Shown: piece after piece, positions 35,367-43,496 of the stretch | How the letters are laid out: each line of letters begins with the position of its first letter | Numbering within the stretch: the stretch's first letter is position 1 | Assembly: GCF_963674565.1 (NCBI RefSeq) | Contig: NZ_OY771430.1 | Coordinates: 5,890,001-5,954,000 of the forward strand | From: an uncultured Carboxylicivirga sp. | GTDB lineage: Bacteria > Bacteroidota > Bacteroidia > Bacteroidales > Marinilabiliaceae | DNA: 64,000 nt | Reading direction: 5' to 3' | The notes under the pieces: generated by a model | What the model was told of the DNA's origin: nothing | Databases searched by the model: none | Seen by the model: the letters and a program-made list of their open reading frames with translations, nothing else | Made by a program: the position numbers and the translations under genes

Positions 35367-36410
35367 ATGTTAAATAGATTAATTTGGGGCTTTCTATTAC
35401 TGTTTGCTTTTAGCATTACACAGGTAGAAGCACAAACGTATAAAGCAGGAGTCATCGCTTTTTATAATCTCGAAAACTTATTTGATACAATAGATACTCC
35501 GGATGTAAGGGATACTGAATTTACACCCGAAGGAGATAAAAAATGGGATGACACCAAATACTGGCATAAAATCAGTAATATGGCTGAGATTATTTCTGAA
35601 CTGGGACAAGAAAAAGGTTTGGGAGCTCCGGCAGTTGTTGGTTTATGTGAAATGGAAAATAAGGCAGTAATTGAGGATCTTATTAACGATCCAAAATTAA
35701 AACCATTTAATTACCAGATTGTACATTATGATTCTCCTGATAAAAGGGGAGTGGATGTGTGTTTGATATATCGACCTAAATTTTTTCAGGTTACCAATTC
35801 CAAATCAATTCCATTAATGATTTTTGACGAAAATTCTAAAGAACGAATTTTCACACGCGATCAGTTAATGGTTTCGGGTATTTTTGATGGTGAACCAATG
35901 CATTTTATCGTTAATCACTGGCCATCGCGTTATGGAGGTGAAGCCCGAAGTGCACCCTTGCGTGAAGCTGCTGCTAAGCTTAGTCGTTCAATAGTTGATT
36001 CAATTCAATCTGTAGATGCAAAGGCAAAGGTTATTCTGATGGGGGATTTAAATGATGATCCAATAAATGAAAGTGTTGGTTTGTATTTACGCGCGATGGG
36101 TAAAAAGAATAAAATGCGCCAAGGTGACATGTTCAATACCATGTATAAGCATTATAAAAATGGAATTGGTACACTGGCATATCGCGATAAATGGAATCTG
36201 TTCGATCAGGTAATGATTACCGAATCATTATTGGGTAATAATTACTCTACTTACCAATTTAAATCATCGCATATTTACAATAACCCTAAGATGTTAGTGC
36301 CTGAAGGGCAATATAAGGGTTATCCATTGCGTACCTACGTTGGTAACCGTTATCAGGGAGGTTATAGCGACCACTTTCCGGTATATATAATTTTATTAAA
36401 GAAGATATAG
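35367..36410 (+). CDS. Secreted endonuclease/exonuclease/phosphatase family protein
   Basis: A 347-aa protein with a signal peptide (LIWGFLLLFAFSITQVEAQ) and an EEP (DNase I-like) fold. The metal-binding Glu is in GLCEMENKAVIEDL, the catalytic His in FIVNHWPSRYGG, the Asp/Asn pair in VILMGDLNDDPINES, and the terminal catalytic His in GGYSDHFPVYI. It probably cleaves nucleic acids or phosphodiesters outside the cytoplasm. It is divergent from the TonB-receptor operon across a 251-bp region that holds a TetR-like operator, so the two are likely co-regulated. Confidence 0.9.
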   Translation: MLNRLIWGFLLLFAFSITQVEAQTYKAGVIAFYNLENLFDTIDTPDVRDTEFTPEGDKKWDDTKYWHKISNMAEIISELGQEKGLGAPAVVGLCEMENKAVIEDLINDPKLKPFNYQIVHYDSPDKRGVDVCLIYRPKFFQVTNSKSIPLMIFDENSKERIFTRDQLMVSGIFDGEPMHFIVNHWPSRYGGEARSAPLREAAAKLSRSIVDSIQSVDAKAKVILMGDLNDDPINESVGLYLRAMGKKNKMRQGDMFNTMYKHYKNGIGTLAYRDKWNLFDQVMITESLLGNNYSTYQFKSSHIYNNPKMLVPEGQYKGYPLRTYVGNRYQGGYSDHFPVYIILLKKI

Positions 36411-36447
36411 TTATTTGATATTTGTTTGAACCTACTTAACCTTAATC

Positions 36448-36475
36448 AAAAGACCAGTCATTCGATTGGTCTTTT
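36448..36475. terminator. Bidirectional terminator between nuclease gene and nadD
   Basis: AAAAGACCAGTC pairs with GATTGGTCTTTT (one G-T pair) around a 4-nt loop, with T and A tracts on the two sides, between converging genes. Confidence 0.85.
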
Positions 36476-36476
36476 T

Positions 36477-37052
36477 TTATTGATAAAGCTTATTGAGTTC
36501 GATGTAATCCGATACAACAGGTGTGATGAAGTATGGCAACTGTTTTCCTTCTTTTAACCAGGCTCTTATTTTTGTTGAAGATATTGCAATAACAGGAGCG
36601 TCTGTATATTTTACGCTAAGAGGGACTTCAAGATTTTCTGTTGTGTAACCAATTCGTGGATAAACCAGAATGCAGTAGTCTGTAAGGATGCGATCTCCAT
36701 CTTTCCATCGATGAATGTTCTGAATGTTGTCGGCACCCATAATAATATTGAAGATACAGTTCTTATGAAGTTTATGTATTTCAGTTAAGGTGTCAATGGT
36801 GTATGACGGAATTGGTAATTGTGTTTCAATATCCACTACTTTAAACTTACTGTATTCCGAAGTTGCCAATCGGGTCATATTTAATCGGTGGTTGGTATCA
36901 ATTAAATCAGCTGTTGATTTAAAAGGATTTTGAGGGCTGACCACAAACCAGACTTCGTCCATTTCTTCGAATTCGCACATGTAATTCGCCAGTGCCAGAT
37001 GGCCTGCATGAATTGGGTTGAACGATCCGAAGAAAAGTCCGATCTGCTTCAT
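36477..37052 (-). CDS. nadD: Nicotinate-nucleotide adenylyltransferase
   Basis: A 191-aa nucleotidyltransferase that adenylates nicotinate mononucleotide in NAD synthesis. ATP-binding motifs are present: GLFFGSFNPIHAGHLALANY with the (H/T)xGH-type HAGH, and the C-terminal ISSTKIRAWL. The substrate motif IMGADNIQNIHRWKDGDRIL is also present. It starts 1 nt after the gmk stop codon, so translation is probably coupled in a yicC-gmk-nadD operon. Confidence 0.96.
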   Translation of the reverse strand: MKQIGLFFGSFNPIHAGHLALANYMCEFEEMDEVWFVVSPQNPFKSTADLIDTNHRLNMTRLATSEYSKFKVVDIETQLPIPSYTIDTLTEIHKLHKNCIFNIIMGADNIQNIHRWKDGDRILTDYCILVYPRIGYTTENLEVPLSVKYTDAPVIAISSTKIRAWLKEGKQLPYFITPVVSDYIELNKLYQ

Positions 37053-37053
37053 C

Positions 37054-37623
37054 TTAGTCTAAAAATTTGGTTAATAAATCTTCAGCCTCCTTAATAGCTT
37101 CTTCCAGATTGTCGTTAATCACAACCTTATCAAATTTAGAAGCGAATCCCAATTCATATTCAGCTTTAGCTAAACGTTCCTGTATTTTTTCAGGTGAATC
37201 GGTGGCGCGATTGATCAATCTTTCTTTTAGAGCCTCAATGGATGGTGGCTGGACAAAAATACTTAATGCAGTATTACCAAACTCTTTTTTAATATTAACA
37301 CCCCCGACCACATCAACATCAAAAACTACATTGTTTCCGTCATTGGTAATGCGTTCCACCTCGCTGCGTAAGCTGCCGTAATAGGTGTCAGTGTATACTT
37401 CTTCCCATTCCAGAAAAGCATTTTCTTTAATCTTTTGTCTGAACTGCTCGGGTGTGAGAAAGTAATACTCTATGCCGTTCTGTTCTTCTCCCCTGGGTGC
37501 CCGACTGGTGGCTGAAATAGAAAATTCAAGGTTAAAATTCTTTTTTAATAATGCCTGAACAATGGTGCTTTTGCCCGATCCAGAAGGAGCAGAAAAAATA
37601 ATTAATTTGCCTTTTTTTGTCAT
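37054..37623 (-). CDS. gmk: Guanylate kinase
   Basis: A 189-aa kinase that converts GMP and ATP to GDP and ADP. The P-loop SAPSGSGKSTIV is at the N-terminus. GMP-binding residues lie in SATSRAPRGEEQNGIEYYFL and EVYTDTYYGSLRSEVERI. The lid region is INRATDSPEKIQERLAKAEYE. Length is normal. It lies between yicC (17 nt upstream) and nadD (1 nt downstream). Confidence 0.97.
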   Translation of the reverse strand: MTKKGKLIIFSAPSGSGKSTIVQALLKKNFNLEFSISATSRAPRGEEQNGIEYYFLTPEQFRQKIKENAFLEWEEVYTDTYYGSLRSEVERITNDGNNVVFDVDVVGGVNIKKEFGNTALSIFVQPPSIEALKERLINRATDSPEKIQERLAKAEYELGFASKFDKVVINDNLEEAIKEAEDLLTKFLD

Positions 37624-37640
37624 TTTACCTTCTTTGATGG

Positions 37641-38516
37641 TTAAAGAATATTTAGGATTTGCTCCTTTATTTTCTCTAATTCATCTTTCATTCTGATCAC
37701 AATTTTTTGTAAATCAGCATCGTTGGCTTTTGATCCCAGTGTATTAATTTCTCTGCCTATTTCCTGACTGATGAAACCAAGTTTTTTACCAACAGCTTCT
37801 CCAGATTCCATAGTTTCGATAAAATATTTCAGGTGATTGGCCAAACGAACTTTTTCTTCTGTGATATCCAGTTTCTCAAGATAAAAAATGATCTCCTGTT
37901 CAAAACGGTTTTCATCAACCTGGGTTTGCATTGAAAGCTCTTCCAGATTTTCTTTTATACGATTACGAATTTTATCAATACGTTGAGTTTCGTAATTGGG
38001 TACTTGCTGAAGTAGTTCGTCAATGATAGCAATTCGTTCTCGAACATCAGCCTCTAACGCTTTGCCTTCTCTTATTCTGAATGAAATAATGTCTTCAATT
38101 GCAGCGTCAATGGCTTTAGCGATGGCTACCCATTCTTTTTCGTCCAATTCTGCCAGCTCAATCTTTACAGTGTCTGGTAAAGGCATAATTACCTTCAAAA
38201 AATCTGTATTTTCCGAAAAGCCCAACTCTGCCGATACCTCTTTTAACTGCGCATAATAATCTTTAATAACCTGCTGATTAACCTTGGTTATTTTATCAGA
38301 AGAAGCAGCTTCAACAAAGAAACTTACATCCACTTTACCACGAGTAAGTTTTTTTCCTACGGTATTACGTATTTCAATTTCTTTTTCGCGATATAAATTT
38401 GGGATACGTGTATTTAAATCAAGCTGTTTACTGTTGAGTGATTTGATTTCGATGTTGATCTTTTTATTGGGAAGTTCGCAAACTCCTTTCCCAAATCCTG
38501 TCATTGAATGAACCAT
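37641..38516 (-). CDS. yicC: YicC/YloC family endoribonuclease
   Basis: A 291-aa protein with the YicC N-terminal signature MVHSMTGFGKG and IEIKSLNSKQLDLNTRIP, and the DUF1732 C-terminal region (RLANHLKYFIETMESGEAVG, KLGFISQEIGREINTLGSKA). YicC proteins are RNases that act on RNA 3' regions. Pairing with gmk is common across bacteria, here with a 17-nt gap. First gene of the probable yicC-gmk-nadD operon. Confidence 0.95.
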   Translation of the reverse strand: MVHSMTGFGKGVCELPNKKINIEIKSLNSKQLDLNTRIPNLYREKEIEIRNTVGKKLTRGKVDVSFFVEAASSDKITKVNQQVIKDYYAQLKEVSAELGFSENTDFLKVIMPLPDTVKIELAELDEKEWVAIAKAIDAAIEDIISFRIREGKALEADVRERIAIIDELLQQVPNYETQRIDKIRNRIKENLEELSMQTQVDENRFEQEIIFYLEKLDITEEKVRLANHLKYFIETMESGEAVGKKLGFISQEIGREINTLGSKANDADLQKIVIRMKDELEKIKEQILNIL

Positions 38517-38765
38517 GCAAATAATTTTACTTTGAATGCAAAGTTAAGCTTTTTATTTAACTATGATTTAGTGACTTCAAAGAGATGCAGTTTAATAGAA
38601 AATTAAAAAAGATAAACAAAAATAGAGAGGTTTAACATGCAGATATTCAGTGTCAAATGAGTTATTTAATTTAAAATGTTTAATAAAAAATAAAAAACAT
38701 TAAACAAAAATTCAAACATGCGGTTTACCTACTAAAGATTTAAATATTAATCAAAATTTGAAATC

Positions 38766-40121
38766 ATGAAAGCATTAAAAATGAATTATTGGGTAATGGC
38801 ACTTTTTGCGGGTTTAATGTTTGTTACAGTTTCATGTGATGATGAAGATGATAAAACAATGGAAGACAATTCTGTTCAATCTTCACAATCTATAACTTCA
38901 ATAGCTGCTTCTAATAGTGACTTTAGTATTCTGGTATCAGCATTACAAAGAGTGGGATTGGATGATGATTTAGATCAAAGTGGAGATTTCACAGTATTTG
39001 CTCCTACAAACTCAGCGTTTAATTCCTTACTGGATGAATTGGGGATCTCGAGTCTGGATGATATTTCAGACGAAGTGTTGACAGAAGTGCTTCTATACCA
39101 TGTAATGGCAGGAAGTAAAATGGCTTCATATATTCAGACAGGTTATTATAATTCTCTGTCTGCCGGACCAGTTGATGGTTATACACTGTCATTTTATATT
39201 GATATGAGTACTTTAAAAATTAATAGCAGGGCAATGATATCGCAAACAGATATTGAAGCATCTAATGGTGTGATTCATGTTATTGATAAGGTTATTTTAC
39301 CGATGAGTATAACTGATCATGCTATTGCCAATAGCAACTTTACATCTTTGGTATCAGCAGTAGTTAAGGCTGATTTAGCAGAAACACTGGATAATGATGA
39401 TAATCAGTTTACTGTTTTTGCTCCTGTTAACAGTGCATTTGATGCATTTCTTGAATCGAATAGCTTAATTTTTGATGATCTTACAAAAGCGGCACTGACT
39501 CCAATTTTACTTTATCATGTATTGGGTAATGCAGTACCTGCATCTATGGTTGAATCAGGCTATGTTTCAACTTTAGCATCCGCATTTGATAATAGTATTA
39601 ATTTAAAGGTTGATGTTGCTGATGCAGTGATGCTAAATTCATCAGCTAAAGTTATTGCTACCGATGTGGTTGCAACCAATGGAATTATACACGCTATTGA
39701 TCAGGTTATTGTACCACCAACTATCGTTGACATTGCTTTGCAAAATTCAACTTTCAGCATATTGGTGGATGCACTTATTAAAGCTGAACTGGTGGATGAT
39801 TTATCAGGAGATGGTCCTTTCACTGTGTTTGCTCCAACTAACGATGCTTTTGAAGCCTTATTCGAAGCTTTACAGATAAGTAGCCTGGATGATTTATCAA
39901 AAGAAGATTTGAAACCTGTTTTACTGGCTCATGTTGTGAGTGCTAATGCTGTATCAACAGGTTTAACAAATGGTACAGTGCCTACATTAAATGCAGAGAA
40001 AGAAATAATGGTGAATGTTGATAATGGCGTTATCATAGATAATAGTATAAATGTTGTAGCTGCCGATATTCAGGGCTTAAATGGAATAATACATGTAATT
40101 GATCAGGTAATAGTGCCATAA
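38766..40121 (+). CDS. Lipoprotein with three FAS1 (fasciclin) domains
   Basis: A 451-aa lipoprotein (lipobox Cys in MFVTVSCDDEDD, C24). Three tandem FAS1 domains follow at about 44-178, 180-312 and 313-451. Each shows the H1 motif (FTVFAPTNSAF, FTVFAPVNSAF, FTVFAPTNDAF) and the H2-like end (NGVIHVIDKVI, NGIIHAIDQVI, NGIIHVIDQVI). FAS1 domains mediate adhesion at the cell surface. It appears monocistronic, with 245 bp upstream lacking a clear promoter match. Confidence 0.95.
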   Translation: MKALKMNYWVMALFAGLMFVTVSCDDEDDKTMEDNSVQSSQSITSIAASNSDFSILVSALQRVGLDDDLDQSGDFTVFAPTNSAFNSLLDELGISSLDDISDEVLTEVLLYHVMAGSKMASYIQTGYYNSLSAGPVDGYTLSFYIDMSTLKINSRAMISQTDIEASNGVIHVIDKVILPMSITDHAIANSNFTSLVSAVVKADLAETLDNDDNQFTVFAPVNSAFDAFLESNSLIFDDLTKAALTPILLYHVLGNAVPASMVESGYVSTLASAFDNSINLKVDVADAVMLNSSAKVIATDVVATNGIIHAIDQVIVPPTIVDIALQNSTFSILVDALIKAELVDDLSGDGPFTVFAPTNDAFEALFEALQISSLDDLSKEDLKPVLLAHVVSANAVSTGLTNGTVPTLNAEKEIMVNVDNGVIIDNSINVVAADIQGLNGIIHVIDQVIVP

Positions 40122-40152
40122 GGCATGGTATTACTCAATATAACTTCTTTTT

Positions 40153-40169
40153 GGGAGGCTTTGCCTCCC
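40153..40169 (+). terminator. Hairpin after the FAS1 gene
   Basis: GGGAGGC-TTT-GCCTCCC is a perfect 7-bp GC-rich stem 31 nt after the stop codon. The downstream stretch TTCATTG is only weakly T-rich, so termination strength is uncertain. Confidence 0.6.
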
Positions 40170-40263
40170 TTCATTGTATATAAAAGTTGAAATAAAGTTG
40201 AACATTAAATGCAAATTGCCTGTTTAAGAGGCAACCTAATTATTAAAACATTATTTATTCAGT

Positions 40264-41148
40264 ATGGCTGTCTACTCAATTAAAGATCTTGAAAAAATAT
40301 CTGGAATAAAAGCACATACTATTCGTATTTGGGAACGACGCTATAAACTGATTGAGCCACAAAGAACTTCAACAAATATCAGGCTTTACAGCGATGACGA
40401 TCTCAAACGAATATTAAATGTTTCTATTCTGAATCAGAATGGGATTAAGATTTCAAGGATAGCCGACTTAAGTCAGGATCAACTCCGTCAGAGGGTAATT
40501 GATTTATGTTTGGACACAAGAAATATTGATGTTCAGATTGAGAGTTTGCTGGTTGCAATGCTCGAATTGGATGAAGGAAAGTTTACCAATGTGCTGACTA
40601 ATTCCATCATTAAATTAGGTTTCGAATCAACCGTTGAATCTATTTTATTTCCATTTTTAGAAAGGATAGGAATACTTTGGCAGGCGGGAACGGTTAATCC
40701 TGCCCAGGAGCATTTTATTTCCAATCTTATTCGTCAGAAATTGATTGTTGCGATCGATAATGAGATGCAAAATTTTATCCCGAAATCAGATAAAAATATT
40801 GTTTTCTTTCTTCCTGAGAATGAACTTCACGAGATTGGATTGTTATTCTATAGTCTGATAGCCCGCAAAGAAGGTTATAATGTGGTTTATTTGGGTGCAT
40901 CGGTACCCATGAGTGATTTGAAGATTATTGTTGATGTGCGCAAGGTAGATGTGTTTTTTACCTCATTTGTATCAGCACAAACCAAGGAAGAACTCGAAGA
41001 AATTCTTTACGAATACTCTAAGTCGATTCCTGATACTCACTTCTTTATTATGGGTCTTCAGATAAAGGAACTGGAACCGAAAATGCCTGATCACTTTGTA
41101 AAGGTGCTAAATGCCAGGGAATTTAAGCAGGAGATGTCTAAAATCTAG
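40264..41148 (+). CDS. MerR-type regulator with cobalamin-binding domain (CarH/LitR-like)
   Basis: A 294-aa transcription factor. Residues 1-70 are a MerR helix-turn-helix (YSIKDLEKISGIKAHTIRIW, ERRYKLI). Residues about 85-165 form the helical bundle with the W-x9-E-H motif (W139, E149, H150) that shields adenosylcobalamin in CarH. A B12-binding Rossmann domain follows with E187-x-H189-x2-G192, the usual DxHxxG with Glu for Asp; H189 is the likely lower cobalt ligand. The residue after W139 is Gln, where T. thermophilus CarH has the His that binds cobalt after light exposure. B12-dependent control is likely; light sensing is uncertain. No carotenoid genes are nearby. Confidence 0.88.
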   Translation: MAVYSIKDLEKISGIKAHTIRIWERRYKLIEPQRTSTNIRLYSDDDLKRILNVSILNQNGIKISRIADLSQDQLRQRVIDLCLDTRNIDVQIESLLVAMLELDEGKFTNVLTNSIIKLGFESTVESILFPFLERIGILWQAGTVNPAQEHFISNLIRQKLIVAIDNEMQNFIPKSDKNIVFFLPENELHEIGLLFYSLIARKEGYNVVYLGASVPMSDLKIIVDVRKVDVFFTSFVSAQTKEELEEILYEYSKSIPDTHFFIMGLQIKELEPKMPDHFVKVLNAREFKQEMSKI

Positions 41149-41996
41149 TAGTTTAATTCTATTTTCTTTAAGGATGTTGGTAAATTAATGGTTTCTTCAT
41201 TACTGATGACGATGCCGTTTTTACCCAGGCAGATTGCTTCTGTTTGTTCACCGTTTATCTGAGATAGTTGTATACGTGTTTCTTTACGTTTTGATTCTTT
41301 AGAAAAATCAGTGATCATCAGAAAGAATGGAAGTTGGGTCTGGTTGATATACTGATAACCAATCAATAACATTTTATCTTCTTCTATTACGTAATCAGCT
41401 CCGGTTATTAATCCATAAGAGTTGAATGTATACTGGCGTTTTGCAATCTTCGTTTTGGAGTCAATCAGGTAGAAATTTGTTTTACCATCAGCCCAGTTTT
41501 TGGTAAATATACCCAATTGATTATTGAGGATAACAAGTGCTTCGCAATCAAAATTATGCGCATACGGTTGAAGATTCTCAGGCTGATCTTCATATCTGAA
41601 ATGAATGGCTTTAGCTAAAATGCTTTTGTCTGCCAGATTTCCGGGTATATCACTTTTAATGATCTGATAGATGGTGAAATCATAACGATTCCCGTTGTTA
41701 TTGCCAGTATCAGCAATATAAATGTATTTTTCATCCTGGGCTATATCTTCCCAGTCAATATTTTTCCCGTTGGCAATGGATATGGTTTGATTGATGTCTC
41801 CTTTTTCGTCTATTCTGTATAACAAGGCAGAATCACCACTATCATTGATGGTCCAGTAGCTGTTGTCATAATAAATGAGACCCGAAGTTTCAATCAAGTC
41901 ATCACTAAGTTTTGTAATTTGGGTAATATTAGCTTTTTGACAAAAAACTGAGACTGAAATCAGAATGGATACTGTTAGGATGGTAATTCGGGCCAT
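41145..41996 (-). CDS. Secreted protein of unknown function, propeller-like
   Basis: A 283-aa protein with a signal peptide (ITILTVSILISVSVFCQ). The mature part is beta-rich with repeated strand patterns, conserved-looking WTINDSGDSALLYRIDEKG, IDWEDIAQDEKYIYIADTGN and LVILNNQLGIFTKNW, which resemble beta-propeller or phytase-like secreted proteins. No catalytic residues are recognised and the function is unknown. Its stop codon overlaps that of the converging MerR gene through the palindrome CTAG (41145-41148). MATE gene 42003-43334 lies 6 nt upstream on the same strand, so the two may be co-transcribed. Confidence 0.7.
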   Translation of the reverse strand: MARITILTVSILISVSVFCQKANITQITKLSDDLIETSGLIYYDNSYWTINDSGDSALLYRIDEKGDINQTISIANGKNIDWEDIAQDEKYIYIADTGNNNGNRYDFTIYQIIKSDIPGNLADKSILAKAIHFRYEDQPENLQPYAHNFDCEALVILNNQLGIFTKNWADGKTNFYLIDSKTKIAKRQYTFNSYGLITGADYVIEEDKMLLIGYQYINQTQLPFFLMITDFSKESKRKETRIQLSQINGEQTEAICLGKNGIVISNEETINLPTSLKKIELNY

Positions 41997-42002
41997 GAGA
42001 TA

Positions 42003-43334
42003 TTAATTAATAATTACTTTACTTTTCCATTTACCGCTAAAATAATAAAGAATAGATCCGACTAAACCCATTGACCAGCCTATGGGTATTGCCCACCATA
42101 TGCCATTGATTCCAAAATGTTTAGATAAAAATATGGCAAATGGTATTCGAATAATCCATAACGAAAACAAGGTGATAAACATGGGTATCAATGTAGCGCC
42201 GGCTCCGCGTAAAACACCATGAATTACAAACATGGTTGAAAAGATCAGATAAAATGAACTGACAATGATTAAATAGTTGTTACCGTATTGTATTACATTG
42301 GCATCGGTAGTAAATAAACGCATGATATGATCACCAAAGAAAATAACCACTATCATAACAATCAATGAAAGACTCCATGCCATTCCTAAGGTAGCTTTTA
42401 AACCTTTTTTGATACGGTCTATTTTTTTAGCTCCCAGATTTTGCCCAACAAAGGCGGAGAGAGCGCTTGCCAGGTTAAGAGCAGGCATGGCAGCCAATGC
42501 ATCCACACGACTGGCAGCTGTAAAGGCAGCCAGAGCATCGGTGTCGAAATTATTTACAATTCGGATTAATGCCATAATTCCCAGTGCAACAAATGTTTGC
42601 TGAAATCCGGTAGGAAGACCTATTTTGATGCTCTTAATAAAGAGTTCTTTATCAAATGTAAACTGGAATATATTGAATGAAATAATCTGATGTTTTCGGG
42701 TAAGGTAAATTGCTCCTGAAATAAAAGCTGTTGTTTGTGCAATAACCGTTGCAAATGCTACACCTTCAATGCCCCAATTGAAAATAACGATAAAAACGAT
42801 ATCCAGTACAATGTTGATAACTGTTGCAATGAGCATGAAATAAAGAGGAGTCATTGAGTCTCCCAGGCCTCTTAGTACTGATGAAGTGGCACTGAAGCCA
42901 AAAAAGGCGATCATACCCAGCATAAAAACATTAAAATAGCTCGTAGCCATTGGTATCACTGCTTCATCAACCCGTAAGAGTGTAAATATTTCTTCACTGA
43001 ACGAAATGCCAATTATTGTAATTACGATTGATGCCCAGAATAAAAAGATAAAAATGGTGTCGATGGCACGTTTTACTTTGTCAAGCTCCTTGGCACCAAA
43101 ATATTGACTGATTACAATAGTTGCGCCACTACCAATTCCAATTATAAAAGCTATTAAAGCATAAAAAATAGGGGAAGAGGCTCCCAGAGCAGCCAGTGCT
43201 TCTTTACCAATAAAGCGACCAACTATTACACTATCGACAAAGTGATACATTTGCTGAAGCAGATTACCGAAAACCATAGGTAAAGCAAACCTGAAAATTA
43301 ATTTGGCTTCGTTTCCTACAGTTAAATCTTTCAT
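42003..43334 (-). CDS. MATE family efflux transporter
   Basis: A 443-aa inner-membrane protein with 12 predicted segments and the MATE signature at the start (FALPMVFGNLLQQMYHFVDS, VIVGRFIGKEALAALG) repeated weakly in the second half. It exports organic cations or other toxic compounds; substrate unknown. It is more NorM/DinF-like at its N-terminus than the MATE protein at 1324-2685. It is followed at 6 nt by the secreted protein gene. Confidence 0.92.
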   Translation of the reverse strand: MKDLTVGNEAKLIFRFALPMVFGNLLQQMYHFVDSVIVGRFIGKEALAALGASSPIFYALIAFIIGIGSGATIVISQYFGAKELDKVKRAIDTIFIFLFWASIVITIIGISFSEEIFTLLRVDEAVIPMATSYFNVFMLGMIAFFGFSATSSVLRGLGDSMTPLYFMLIATVINIVLDIVFIVIFNWGIEGVAFATVIAQTTAFISGAIYLTRKHQIISFNIFQFTFDKELFIKSIKIGLPTGFQQTFVALGIMALIRIVNNFDTDALAAFTAASRVDALAAMPALNLASALSAFVGQNLGAKKIDRIKKGLKATLGMAWSLSLIVMIVVIFFGDHIMRLFTTDANVIQYGNNYLIIVSSFYLIFSTMFVIHGVLRGAGATLIPMFITLFSLWIIRIPFAIFLSKHFGINGIWWAIPIGWSMGLVGSILYYFSGKWKSKVIIN

Positions 43335-43446
43335 CTATCCAGCTTGTTGTTGATTATATCAAGGTGTTATCAAATTATTAGAGCAACTTTCCTTTGAGGA
43401 CTACAAAGCAAGTTAAAAAAAGGCTGCCATCAAACAGAAAAAAGAA

Positions 43447-43474
43447 AAAGGTTGTGTCATTTGACACAACCTTT
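43447..43474 (-). terminator. Terminator of tryptophanase
   Basis: A perfect 13-bp stem AAAGGTTGTGTCA / TGACACAACCTTT with a 2-nt core loop, followed on the minus strand by a T-rich tract. It lies 23 nt beyond the tryptophanase stop. Confidence 0.95.
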
Positions 43475-43496
43475 ATCGTTGAATTGGGGATAATTA

